DNA of 20,703 nucleotides from Collinsella sp. (GTDB lineage: Bacteria > Actinomycetota > Coriobacteriia > Coriobacteriales > Coriobacteriaceae): NCBI GenBank assembly GCA_019414565.1, contig DXLU01000030.1, positions 1 to 20,703 on the forward strand, read 5' to 3'. The stretch's first letter is position 1. Every line of letters begins with the position of its first letter. A program made the translations under genes and the position numbers. Below are positions 1 through 6,538 of the stretch, piece by piece. The notes below the pieces were generated by a model. That model ran no database searches. It had not been told where the DNA came from and worked only from the letters and a program-made list of their open reading frames with translations.

Positions 1-77
1 GGGGCGGGGCGTAAGTAGGCGAGGGGCGGGAGAGGGGTGGCTTGTGCGATGGGCGCGGCGCGGCCGCGCTTGGCCAA
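1..77 (-). CDS. Possible 5' end of a gene running off the left edge (unidentified)
   Basis: Downstream of the glycosyltransferase gene on the same strand, an open frame starts at a TTG (75-77) with an AAGG about 5 bases upstream and stays open to the window edge (about 25 codons, Ala/Pro-rich). A GTG at 89-91 in another frame is also open to the edge, so the frame is not certain. The fragment is too short to assign a family. It would be the next gene in the glycosyltransferase operon, since there is no terminator between 78 and 108. Confidence 0.25.
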   Translation of the reverse strand, partial: MAKRGRAAPIAQATPLPPLAYLRPA

Positions 78-108
78 CGGTGCCTTGGCACATCCTCGGC
101 AGCTTGCC

Positions 109-1308
109 CTAGAGCTTGTGGTGGCGCTCTTCCTTACGTTCCTCAGCTGCCTGCTCCTCCTGCTTAAAGGCGGGGTCGTCGGGGGTGACGAGCTCGTCCT
201 CGTGCGTGCGCTTGTTGTAATGGTGGCGCAGCACGGGCTCAAACAGGTGCAGGTGCTTGGCGAAGGCCGCCGAGCCAATGGCGAGCACGGTAAAGATGAG
301 CACGCGCATGGGCACCTCGACCTGGTTAATCGCGGCGGCGCCGGCCGAAAGCATGATGCACCAGGCATAGATGAGCAGCACAGCCTGTTTTTGGTTGTAG
401 CCTTCTTGGATCAGGCGGTGGTGGATGTGGCCCTTGTCGGCCTGCCCGATGCTAATGTGGGCGCGCTTGCGGCGCACGATGGCGCTAAACGTGTCGATGA
501 TAGGCACGCCGGCAACGATGAGCGGGATGATAAGCGAGGTGAGTGCGGCGGTGCGGCTCACGTTGAGCAGCGAGATGGAGCCCAGCGCAAAGCCCAGAAG
601 CAGCGACCCCGAGTCGCCCAAGAAGATGCTTGCGGGGTTGAAGTTGTAGCGCAAAAAGGCCAGACAGGCGCCAAAGAGCGCAATGGAGAGCGCGGCGGCG
701 TCGATGCGGCCCGAGAGAACGGCCATCGAAAACATGGTGAACGACGCGATGCCGCAGATGCCCGTGGCCAAGCCGTCGAGGCCGTCGATGAGGTTAATGA
801 TGTTGGTGAATGCCACCAGATAGATCACGGTAATGGGGTAGGCGAGCCATCCGAGCATGATCTCGCCGGGAGCAAACGGGTTGACGATGACGCCGATCCG
901 CAGGCCGCCCATGCAGGCGATAAGCGCGGCGAGGACCTGTCCGGCCAGCTTTTGCTTGGGCGTGAGCTGGAAGACGTCGTCGATAGCGCCGGTCGCAAAG
1001 ATAACGGTAAAAGAAAGCGCAAGTATGGGGTAGCTGATGTGCAGACGGGGGTGGGGCACCAAAACGGGCGGCCAACCCAGGTACCAGGTGCCTAGGATTT
1101 GCACAGTGCAGGCGACGACCAGGCCCAAAAACACCGCCGTTCCGCCCAAACGCGGGATGGGCTTGGTGTTGATGCGGCGCTTAGAAGGATAGTCGACGGC
1201 GTCGAGCTTGATTGCCAGGCGCTTGACCAGGGGTACCGTGAGGAAGGTCGTGATAAAGGCCGCCGCTGCCACGCATAGGTACGGTATGTAGCTCGGGGAT
1301 GAAGCCAT
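109..1308 (-). CDS. WecA/TagO/MraY-like undecaprenyl-phosphate sugar-1-phosphate transferase
   Basis: This is a polytopic membrane enzyme of glycosyltransferase family 4, expected to transfer a HexNAc-1-phosphate from its UDP-sugar to undecaprenyl phosphate at the inner face of the membrane, the first step of a wall teichoic-acid-like or surface polysaccharide pathway. In the 399-residue protein I see about ten hydrophobic segments, the Asp-Asp pair at 110-111 (AIDDVFQL), the Asn/Asp signature at 169-181 (NIINLIDGLDGLA), FLGDSGSL at 229-236 and the HIHHRL motif at 294-299. The His motif and the following GYNQKQAV stretch resemble WecA/TagO more than MraY. The C-terminal 35 residues are charged and probably cytoplasmic. 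I chose the ATG at 1308; an in-frame TTG at 1326 would add six residues but has no better ribosome site. The exact sugar cannot be told from sequence. Confidence 0.9.
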   Translation of the reverse strand: MASSPSYIPYLCVAAAAFITTFLTVPLVKRLAIKLDAVDYPSKRRINTKPIPRLGGTAVFLGLVVACTVQILGTWYLGWPPVLVPHPRLHISYPILALSFTVIFATGAIDDVFQLTPKQKLAGQVLAALIACMGGLRIGVIVNPFAPGEIMLGWLAYPITVIYLVAFTNIINLIDGLDGLATGICGIASFTMFSMAVLSGRIDAAALSIALFGACLAFLRYNFNPASIFLGDSGSLLLGFALGSISLLNVSRTAALTSLIIPLIVAGVPIIDTFSAIVRRKRAHISIGQADKGHIHHRLIQEGYNQKQAVLLIYAWCIMLSAGAAAINQVEVPMRVLIFTVLAIGSAAFAKHLHLFEPVLRHHYNKRTHEDELVTPDDPAFKQEEQAAEERKEERHHKL

Positions 1309-1379
1309 GAATCTAAAAACCGCCAAGCGTCGAAGGAAAAGGTCAGAAGAACGCCATGCGCAAAGGGCATAGCCGAACC

Positions 1380-1408
1380 ATAATACTCGACCAAGGGGGG
1401 TGCATGGA
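1380..1408 (-). promoter_or_regulatory. Candidate promoter of the glycosyltransferase gene
   Basis: On the minus strand a -10 box TATTAT (1385-1380) lies about 70 bases upstream of the start codon. The hexamer 17 bases further upstream (TCCATG, 1408-1403) is a poor -35 box. The call rests on the -10 box and the position only. Confidence 0.35.
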
Positions 1409-1510
1409 ATTGCACGCAGCGATAATCACGCGCTTACCAGATATTGGGATGTTGTCGATGGCTTGTCGGGATGCCGGCGGGGATCCATATGGACTGTAAT
1501 GGTGATTTTC

Positions 1511-1684
1511 GGCAAAAGAAAACCACCCCCCACGTTACGAAAATGAACCCACCTAAAACAGGTGGGTGCCCTCATCGACTGTTCCAGCGTCCTTAACAAC
1601 GAAGGATACCTGTACTAGGTACGACTGTGCGGGCTCCCTAAATAAACGCGACGGTTCACCCAGTTGCTCCGCGGGGGGCGGAAT
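1511..1684 (-). ncRNA. ssrS: Probable 6S RNA (SsrS-like), about 170 nt
   Basis: The minus strand here can form a long rod. The 5' segment 1681-1670 pairs with 1534-1523 in a 12-bp closing stem with two G-U pairs; on the plus strand these become mismatches, so the minus strand is the RNA. Directly 3' of the stem comes a U-rich run (TTTTCTTTT, 1522-1514), as at an intrinsic terminator. Inside are an 8-bp hairpin (1567-1560 with 1554-1547, loop of five) and a small hairpin around 1622-1608 (TACCT/AGGTA). A -10 box TATGAT at 1696-1691 places the start near 1684. Length, closing stem, open middle and 3'-side hairpin fit 6S RNA, which binds housekeeping RNA polymerase holoenzyme and lowers transcription in stationary phase. 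Assignment is from architecture and remembered family pattern, not a covariance search. SRP RNA and tmRNA signatures are absent. Confidence 0.6.
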
Positions 1685-1690
1685 ACCTAC

Positions 1691-1696
1691 ATCATA
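1691..1696 (-). promoter_or_regulatory. -10 box of the 6S-like RNA promoter
   Basis: TATGAT on the minus strand (1696-1691) sits 7 bases before the predicted RNA 5' end at about 1684. The -35 region is weak (CTGGAA about 17 bases upstream). It is back-to-back with a TTGACA box on the plus strand at 1722-1727 serving the radical SAM gene, so the two transcripts diverge from this gap. Confidence 0.4.
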
Positions 1697-1721
1697 AAGC
1701 GGCACTTTATTGATTCCAGTC

Positions 1722-1750
1722 TTGACATTACAAAAATCGTGTCGGACGAT
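1722..1750 (+). promoter_or_regulatory. Candidate promoter of the PflX-like gene
   Basis: A perfect TTGACA (1722-1727) is followed after 17 bases by GACGAT (1745-1750), a weak -10 box. It would give a leader of about 75 nt before the ATG at 1834. Confidence 0.4.
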
Positions 1751-1833
1751 TACGGCGCCTTGGGCTCGAGCCGTCTGTGGGGTTGATCCCTTTACGTTTG
1801 AGCTGCTGAATCGTTGTTTTGGAGCATGGTTTT

Positions 1834-2772
1834 ATGCCGACGTCGTTGACCGAACTTTTTTCGCCCGCCTGCCATTTGTGTCCGCGCCGTTGCGGTGCGG
1901 CGCGCGATGAGGGCGCGCACGGCGTCTGCGGTGCTAACGACACGCTCAAGGTGGCCCGCGCCGCGCTTCATATGTGGGAGGAGCCGCCTATCTCGGGCGA
2001 GGCCGGTTCGGGCACGATCTTCTTTAGCGGCTGCTCGCTCAAATGTATCTACTGCCAGAACCACGAGATCTCGACCGGCAATTTTGGCCTTGAGATTTCG
2101 CCTGAGCGCCTGGTCGAGATTATGCTGGAACTGCAGGACCAGGGTGCCAACAACATCAATTTGGTGACGGCGACGCACTATGCGCACCTGTTGCCTGCCG
2201 CGATTGCCGCGGCACGGGCGCGCGGACTGGTTATCCCAATCGTCTACAACACGAGTGGTTACGAGCGCGCGAGTGCCGTGGCGGCGCTGGGCGACCTGGT
2301 CGATGTGTGGCTCACCGACTTTAAATATGCCGATGCCGGGCTTGCGCAGTCGCTCTCCCATATAAAGGATTACCCGCGTGTGGCCGTGTCGGGTCTGGCC
2401 CAGATGGCGCGCGAGATCGAGCGCCGCGGGGGAGAGTTGGTGGACGAGGACGGGCTTATGAAGCGTGGCATGATCGTGCGTCACCTGGTGCTTCCGGGGC
2501 ATGCAGACGATTCGTGTCGCGTGCTGGACCTGGTGTGGCAGACGGTGGGCGACGTGCCGATCTCGGTTATGAACCAGTACACGCCCAATGCGCTCATGCG
2601 CGAGCAGGGCGGCGACCTGGCACGCGCCGTGACGCGTGAAGAGTACGAGCAGGTGCTCGACCATGCCGACGACCTGGGTTTTACGACGATGTTCTGGCAA
2701 GAGGGCGGCGCGGTAGACGAGAGCTTCACCCCGGCCTTCGACACCACCGGCGTCCTCACCAGCGCAAAGTAG
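1834..2772 (+). CDS. Radical SAM protein, PflX-like (PFL-activating-enzyme homologue)
   Basis: The 312-residue product has the radical SAM cluster motif CSLKCIYC (Cys67, Cys71, Cys74), which ligates a 4Fe-4S cluster that cleaves S-adenosylmethionine. Ahead of it is a Cys-rich N-terminus (Cys13, Cys16, Cys20, Cys32; CHLCPRRC then GVC), a layout known from the PflX/COG1313 group of pyruvate formate-lyase activase homologues. The extra cysteines may bind a second metal centre, which is an inference. I chose the ATG at 1834 because GGAG lies 9 bases upstream; a TTG at 1819 overlaps that site. No glycyl-radical enzyme or other obvious substrate is encoded nearby, so the target is unknown. The gene stands alone between a TTGACA promoter and a palindromic hairpin. 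Confidence 0.85.
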   Translation: MPTSLTELFSPACHLCPRRCGAARDEGAHGVCGANDTLKVARAALHMWEEPPISGEAGSGTIFFSGCSLKCIYCQNHEISTGNFGLEISPERLVEIMLELQDQGANNINLVTATHYAHLLPAAIAAARARGLVIPIVYNTSGYERASAVAALGDLVDVWLTDFKYADAGLAQSLSHIKDYPRVAVSGLAQMAREIERRGGELVDEDGLMKRGMIVRHLVLPGHADDSCRVLDLVWQTVGDVPISVMNQYTPNALMREQGGDLARAVTREEYEQVLDHADDLGFTTMFWQEGGAVDESFTPAFDTTGVLTSAK

Positions 2773-2782
2773 AGCGCACGCT

Positions 2783-2817
2783 GATGATTTTTCTGGGACG
2801 GGGATTAAAAAATCATC
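2783..2817. repeat. Palindromic repeat with GGGACGGGGA loop; possible terminator
   Basis: GATGATTTTT (2783-2792) pairs with its complement at 2808-2817 around a 15-base loop containing GGGACGGGG. It lies 11 bases after the radical SAM stop codon. A related half, CCGCGTCCCAAAAAGA, occurs inverted at 2853-2868, so the two may form a larger REPIN-like pair. I group it with the other GGGGAC-core palindromes of the window. Confidence 0.55.
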
Positions 2818-2882
2818 GAGAGGATCGCCTGTTCGAAAAGTTGTCAAAATAGCCGCGTCCCAAAAAGACTGGTTATTGGGCG

Positions 2883-2910
2883 TTGACAGTTGGCGAGCCG
2901 TAGGTAAAAT
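2883..2910 (+). promoter_or_regulatory. Promoter of tRNA-Ala
   Basis: Perfect TTGACA (2883-2888), 16-base spacer, TAAAAT (2905-2910), then the tRNA 13 bases later. It is one of the strongest-looking housekeeping promoters here, as expected for a stable RNA gene. Confidence 0.75.
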
Positions 2911-2923
2911 ATCGACTTGTCCT

Positions 2924-2996
2924 GGGGACGTAGCTCAGTTGGGAGAGCGCTGCCGTCGCATGGCAGAGGCCGAGGGTTCGACTCCCTTCGTCTCCA
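2924..2996 (+). tRNA. tRNA-Ala (anticodon CGC)
   Basis: A full cloverleaf is visible: acceptor GGGGACG with CGTCTCC, D arm GCTC/GAGC, anticodon stem CTGCC/GGCAG around loop GTCGCAT, and T arm GAGGG/CCCTT with TTCGACT. The anticodon CGC reads GCG. The acceptor contains G3-U70, the alanine identity pair, which supports the call. The discriminator is A, followed by CCC rather than CCA, so the 3' CCA is probably added after transcription. Confidence 0.95.
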
Positions 2997-3010
2997 CCCA
3001 TGGATTTGAT

Positions 3011-3042
3011 AAGCCGCTGACATTGTGTCGGCGGCTTTTTTT
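3011..3042 (+). terminator. Intrinsic terminator of tRNA-Ala
   Basis: AAGCCGCTGACA (3011-3022) pairs with TGTCGGCGGCTT (3026-3037, one U-G pair) around a 3-base loop, followed by a run of seven T ending at 3042. Confidence 0.9.
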
Positions 3043-3060
3043 AAAAGAAAGGGCTATATC

Positions 3061-3519
3061 ATGGCCGAGCTTGAGTCCCAACCATTGTCCGACGAGGAGC
3101 GCGCCGAGTTGGAAGAGCTCCGCGCTGAGAAGGCCCGCCGCGAGGCTCGGGAAGAGGCCCGTCGCGAGCGTGAGGAGCTGGCTGCCCTGCGTGCCGAGCG
3201 TGCGAAGGCCGAGGAGGCCGCCGCGAACGCCGCATCCGCATCGGCGCCCGCGCCCGCACCCAAGCCCGCTGCTGCGAAGCCTGCACCTGCCGCGCCCAAA
3301 CCTCAGCCTAAAAAGGCCGCCCGTCCCAAGTCCGTCGAGCCCAAGCCGAGCCGTGACGAGATGACCTTTGCCCAGCGCATGGTTACCTCCAAGGAGCCTA
3401 TGGGCGAGAACGAGATCCCTGGCATGGCGCCGGCTCAAAAAATCATCATTGTCCTTGCCCTCATCGCGTTTGTCATCTTTATGGGCTACACGATCCTGAC
3501 CAGCATGGGCCTGCTCTAA
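3061..3519 (+). CDS. Small coiled-coil protein with C-terminal membrane anchor
   Basis: I do not recognise a family. The 152-residue protein has three parts. Residues 1-62 are a highly charged Glu/Arg/Ala helix with heptad-like spacing, probably a coiled coil. Residues 63-110 are Ala/Pro/Lys-rich and probably disordered. Residues 128-150 form a single hydrophobic segment (IIIVLALIAFVIFMGYTIL) close to the C-terminus. There is no N-terminal signal, so it probably faces the cytoplasm as a tail-anchored protein. The ATG at 3061 has AAAGGG 8 bases upstream; an earlier in-frame start at 3025 falls inside the tRNA terminator. It is followed by pncB after 84 bases with no visible terminator, so the two may be cotranscribed. 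Confidence 0.8.
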   Translation: MAELESQPLSDEERAELEELRAEKARREAREEARREREELAALRAERAKAEEAAANAASASAPAPAPKPAAAKPAPAAPKPQPKKAARPKSVEPKPSRDEMTFAQRMVTSKEPMGENEIPGMAPAQKIIIVLALIAFVIFMGYTILTSMGLL

Positions 3520-3603
3520 CCGACTCGCATCGGGCGTCATGTCCGCATGCTCTGCTCTCGTCCAACCCTCAAATTCTGCACCACACATCCGAAAGGTCGC
3601 CCC

Positions 3604-5109
3604 ATGGCTTTGACCGACATCTCGCATCCCACCGACATTGCAATGCTCACCGATCTGTACGAGCTCACTATGGCCCAGGGCCTGTGGGAGAGCGGCAAGG
3701 CCAATGAGCAGGGTTGTTTTACCGCGTTTTACCGCGACCATCCCTTTGGCAGCGCCTATGCCGTCATGTGTGGCACCGCCGAGCTGCCCGAGCTCGTCGA
3801 GAACCTGCGCTTTACGCCCGAGGATATCGACTACCTCGCCTCGCTTGAGGCCCCTGCCGGCGGCGCGATGTTCAAGTCCGCATTCCTCGACTACCTGCGC
3901 GATTTTCGTGCGCATGTAAATATCGACGCCGTCCCCGAGGGCGAGCTCGTCTTTCCGCGCGAGCCCATGGTGCGCGTCACCGGTCCTGCGCTGGAGTGCC
4001 AGCTGCTTGAGACGGCGCTGCTCAACATCGTCGGGTTCCAGACGCTTGTCGCCACCAAGACGGCGCGCGTGGTGCTCGCCGCCGACGGTCGCCCCGTGGC
4101 GGAGTTTGGCCTGCGCCGCGCCCAGGGTCCCGATGGCGGCCTGGCCGTTGCGCGCGCGAGCTACGTTGCCGGCTGCTCCTCTACGTCCAATGTGCTCGCC
4201 GGCCGCCGCTATGGTATTCCCGTCTTTGGCACGCATGCGCACAGCTGGGTGATGAGCTTCGATTCCGAGCTCGAGGCCTTCCGCGCCTTTGCCAAGTCGA
4301 GCCCCAAGAACTGTACGCTGCTCATCGACACCTATGACGTGCGCGAGGGCTGCGAGCATGCCATTACGGTTGCCAAGGAGATGGAGGCGGTGGGCGAGCG
4401 TCTGTCGGCTATTCGCATCGACTCCGGCGACCTCGCCAAGCTCTCCAAGTATGTTCGCGGCCGTTTTGATGCCGAGGGCCTGCCCTATGTGGGGATCTCG
4501 GTTTCCAACGATCTTGACGAGTACACGATTCAGTCGCTGCTGGACCAGGGCGCGCCCATCGATAGCTTTGGCGTGGGTACCAAGCTCGCGACCTGCTATG
4601 ACCAGCCGGCGCTGGGTGGCGTGTACAAGCTTTCCGCCCGCCGTGCGAGCGAGACAGATCCATGGACGCCGGTGGTCAAGCTCTCCGAGCAGCCCTATAA
4701 GCGCACGATCCCGGGTGTGCAACGCGTGCGCCGTTATTACGACGGCTTTGGCGGCCCAGTCTGCGACATGATCTACGACGAGGACCATCTGGCGGGGGAG
4801 GGCGCCGCGCGCGGCAATACCCTCGTGGCCGTGAATGATGCCGCTCTGGTGACCGACGTGTCCGAACTTGAGTATCGCGAGCTGCTGGTGCCGATCGTGC
4901 GCGATGGCAGTGCGGTGGCTCCGCGTGAGAGCATCCAGGACGCGCGCGAGCGTTGCGCCTGGGCACTTGACCATCTGGACGCAGCTTTCAAGCGCTTCCT
5001 GTACCCGCAGACCTATGTGGTGGGCATGGAGCAGGGCCTGGCTCAGGTGCGCGACGAGCTCGTGCGCAAGAACATGGCTGCGGCTTCGGCCTTCCCCTGG
5101 GCAAAATGA
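3604..5109 (+). CDS. pncB: Nicotinate phosphoribosyltransferase
   Basis: The enzyme joins nicotinate to PRPP, with ATP hydrolysis, to give nicotinate mononucleotide in the NAD salvage (Preiss-Handler) pathway in the cytoplasm. The 501-residue protein shows the family features in order: the N-terminal TDLYELTMAQ stretch (from about residue 16), the substrate-site segment EFGLRRAQGPDG, the GTHAHSW motif with His211/His213 (the phosphorylatable-histidine region), IDTYD, IRIDSGDL, and the phosphate-binding SFGVGTKL at 321-328. Length is that of the larger bacterial class. I chose the ATG at 3604 with AAAGG upstream; the frame is open upstream to 3547 but that part is not family-like. The last codons overlap the left arm of a palindromic repeat. 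Confidence 0.95.
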   Translation: MALTDISHPTDIAMLTDLYELTMAQGLWESGKANEQGCFTAFYRDHPFGSAYAVMCGTAELPELVENLRFTPEDIDYLASLEAPAGGAMFKSAFLDYLRDFRAHVNIDAVPEGELVFPREPMVRVTGPALECQLLETALLNIVGFQTLVATKTARVVLAADGRPVAEFGLRRAQGPDGGLAVARASYVAGCSSTSNVLAGRRYGIPVFGTHAHSWVMSFDSELEAFRAFAKSSPKNCTLLIDTYDVREGCEHAITVAKEMEAVGERLSAIRIDSGDLAKLSKYVRGRFDAEGLPYVGISVSNDLDEYTIQSLLDQGAPIDSFGVGTKLATCYDQPALGGVYKLSARRASETDPWTPVVKLSEQPYKRTIPGVQRVRRYYDGFGGPVCDMIYDEDHLAGEGAARGNTLVAVNDAALVTDVSELEYRELLVPIVRDGSAVAPRESIQDARERCAWALDHLDAAFKRFLYPQTYVVGMEQGLAQVRDELVRKNMAAASAFPWAK

Positions 5110-5141
5110 TCCGAAGGGGACGGAGGAAAACGGATCATTTT
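5103..5141. repeat. Palindromic GGGGAC-core repeat at the pncB stop, terminator-like
   Basis: A perfect 11-bp inverted repeat (AAAATGATCCG at 5103-5113, CGGATCATTTT at 5131-5141) encloses a 17-base loop containing AAGGGGACGGAGG. The left arm includes the pncB stop codon and the right arm ends in TTTT, so it can also act as an intrinsic terminator. The loop core is shared with repeats near 6497, 6524, 9394 and 10102. Confidence 0.7.
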
Positions 5142-5212
5142 CGTCCGTTCCGCACCAGGCGCCCCGACTGCCCCAGCTCGCCCGAACGCTCGACATTCGA
5201 TTGGTTTGACGT

Positions 5213-6340
5213 ATGACGACTTCTTATAAAACGATGGTGGTAAAGATCGGTTCGTCCACGGTGGTGGGCGCCGACGGCAAGGTCAACCGCGCCTTTATCG
5301 GCGGGCTTGCCGACCAGGCCGCAGCGCTGCGCGAGCTTGGCTGGCGCCTGGTCGTGGTGAGCTCGGGTGCCATTGCCTGCGGCTATCCCGTGCTGGGCTT
5401 CGACCGCAAGCCGGTCGGTGACCTGCCGAGCCTGCAGGCCTGCGCCTCGGCCGGTCAGTGCATCATCTCGTCGGCCTACGACGAGGAGTTCCATGCGCGC
5501 GACCTGCTCACCTCGCTCGTGCTGCTCACGCGTCACGACACGGCGCGCCGCACGTCCTACCTGCACGCGCGCGACGCCCTGCTGCGCCTGGTGGAGCTGG
5601 GCGTGGTGCCGGTCGTCAACGAGAACGACACCGTTACCGTCGATGAGATCAAGTTCGGCGACAACGACACGCTGGCGGCGCTTGTGAGCTGCCTGGTTTC
5701 TGCCGATCTGTGCGTGACGCTCTCGGACATCGATGGCCTCTACACCGCCAATCCGCATGAGGATCCGACGGCCGAGTTTATCCCGGTCGTGCATAAGATC
5801 GATGCCAAGATTATCGCCTCGGCGGGCGATTCTTCCACATCGGTGGGTACGGGCGGCATGATCACCAAGATTCGCGCGAGCCGCATTCTCATGACGGCGG
5901 GCATTCAAAGCGTGATTTGCTCGGGCGAGGAGCCCGATGCGCTCGTGCGTCTGGCCCGCGGCGAGAGCGTGGGTACGCTGTTCGATCCGCCGGCGGAGCG
6001 CCTGGACATTGCGCCGCGCAAGTTGTGGATCGCACTGGGTGACAAGGCGCATGGCTCGGTGACGGTCGATGATGGCGCCGCGAAGGCGCTGGTCAGCCGC
6101 GGATCGTCGCTGCTCGCGGTGGGTATTCGCGAGGTCGATGGCCAGTTTGCCGAGGGCGATGTGCTCGACGTGTGCGACCCGAGCGGCATGGTTGTCGCCC
6201 GTGGTATCGCCGAGGCCGATTCGGACGTGCTGGAGCTTGCAGCCGGCCGCCGCCAGGACCAGATTGCCAGCAACCGCCTGCTCGCAGACCTGGCCGAGAA
6301 GCCCGCGATCCATAGGGACAACTTGATAGTGTTCGCCTAA
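5213..6340 (+). CDS. proB: Glutamate 5-kinase
   Basis: ProB phosphorylates L-glutamate with ATP to glutamyl-5-phosphate, the first and normally feedback-inhibited step of proline synthesis. The 375-residue protein carries the amino-acid kinase domain (about 1-260) with KIGSSTV near the start, VVSSGAIACG, VVNENDTV, SDIDGLYTANP and GTGGMITKI, then a C-terminal PUA domain (about 268-360, starting PRKLW). This matches the full-length two-domain form. No good Shine-Dalgarno precedes the ATG at 5213; the context is a GGTTTGACGT stretch, so translation may be weak or the leader may matter. Its usual partner proA lies 1.7 kb downstream on the same strand, separated by an oppositely oriented hydrolase gene. 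Confidence 0.95.
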   Translation: MTTSYKTMVVKIGSSTVVGADGKVNRAFIGGLADQAAALRELGWRLVVVSSGAIACGYPVLGFDRKPVGDLPSLQACASAGQCIISSAYDEEFHARDLLTSLVLLTRHDTARRTSYLHARDALLRLVELGVVPVVNENDTVTVDEIKFGDNDTLAALVSCLVSADLCVTLSDIDGLYTANPHEDPTAEFIPVVHKIDAKIIASAGDSSTSVGTGGMITKIRASRILMTAGIQSVICSGEEPDALVRLARGESVGTLFDPPAERLDIAPRKLWIALGDKAHGSVTVDDGAAKALVSRGSSLLAVGIREVDGQFAEGDVLDVCDPSGMVVARGIAEADSDVLELAAGRRQDQIASNRLLADLAEKPAIHRDNLIVFA

Positions 6341-6354
6341 CCAATTGACGCTGC

Positions 6355-6452
6355 AAACGCCCCTAAGCGGCAATCTGACGTTCAATCGTCGGGCATGACC
6401 AAAAGGTCAATGCCCTCCTCTTTCACGTCACCTTGCTCGCTTAGGGGCGTTT
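6355..6452. repeat. 98-nt nested palindrome after proB (possible ncRNA, terminator or MITE-like element)
   Basis: Outer arms of 15 bp match perfectly (AAACGCCCCTAAGCG at 6355-6369 with 6438-6452). Moving inward, GCAA/TTGC (6370-6373 with 6433-6436) and TGACGT/ACGTCA (6376-6381 with 6425-6430) also pair. The centre is a hairpin GGGCAT-GACC, AAAA loop, GGTC-A-ATGCCC (6391-6415). The whole thing folds into one long rod with small internal loops. It lies between the convergent ends of proB and the hydrolase gene. On the plus strand it runs into TTTTCGCTTTC. I do not recognise it as a known RNA family. Confidence 0.65.
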
Positions 6453-6485
6453 TCGCTTTCTGTCCTCTACCAGCGGCATTGTCGT

Positions 6486-6534
6486 TGCCGGCACTTGGGG
6501 ACGTTCCTATTGTGCCGGCAGAAGGGGACACTCC
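6486..6534. repeat. Tandem direct repeat TGCCGGCA-N3-GGGGAC
   Basis: Two copies spaced 27 bases apart: TGCCGGCA, three bases, GGGGAC, then GTTCC (from 6486) or ACTCC (from 6513). TGCCGGCA is itself palindromic. The GGGGAC cores at 6497-6502 and 6524-6529 link it to the other intergenic repeats. It lies within 5 bases of the hydrolase stop codon. Confidence 0.55.
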
Positions 6535-6538
6535 TTTG

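Noticed and set aside
1..40. Several G runs at the left edge, possible G-quadruplex
   Set aside because: One loop would be about 13 bases, and the region is probably the complement of a Pro-rich partial coding sequence.
37..1095. Plus-strand frame of 352 codons opposite the glycosyltransferase
   Set aside because: Mirror of a gene with clear membrane-enzyme motifs; no ribosome site or domain.
2935..5196. Long minus-strand frame of 753 codons opposite the small coiled-coil gene and pncB
   Set aside because: Its translation is His/Arg/Ala/Gly-rich with no recognisable domain, and it mirrors pncB, which has clear motifs. Long antisense frames are expected in GC-rich coding DNA.
6382..6531. Short minus-strand frame (about 49 codons from a GTG, ending VMPDD)
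   Set aside because: It runs through the tandem repeat and the nested palindrome, and the only AAAGGA is one base from the GTG. The pairing structure explains the sequence better than a gene.
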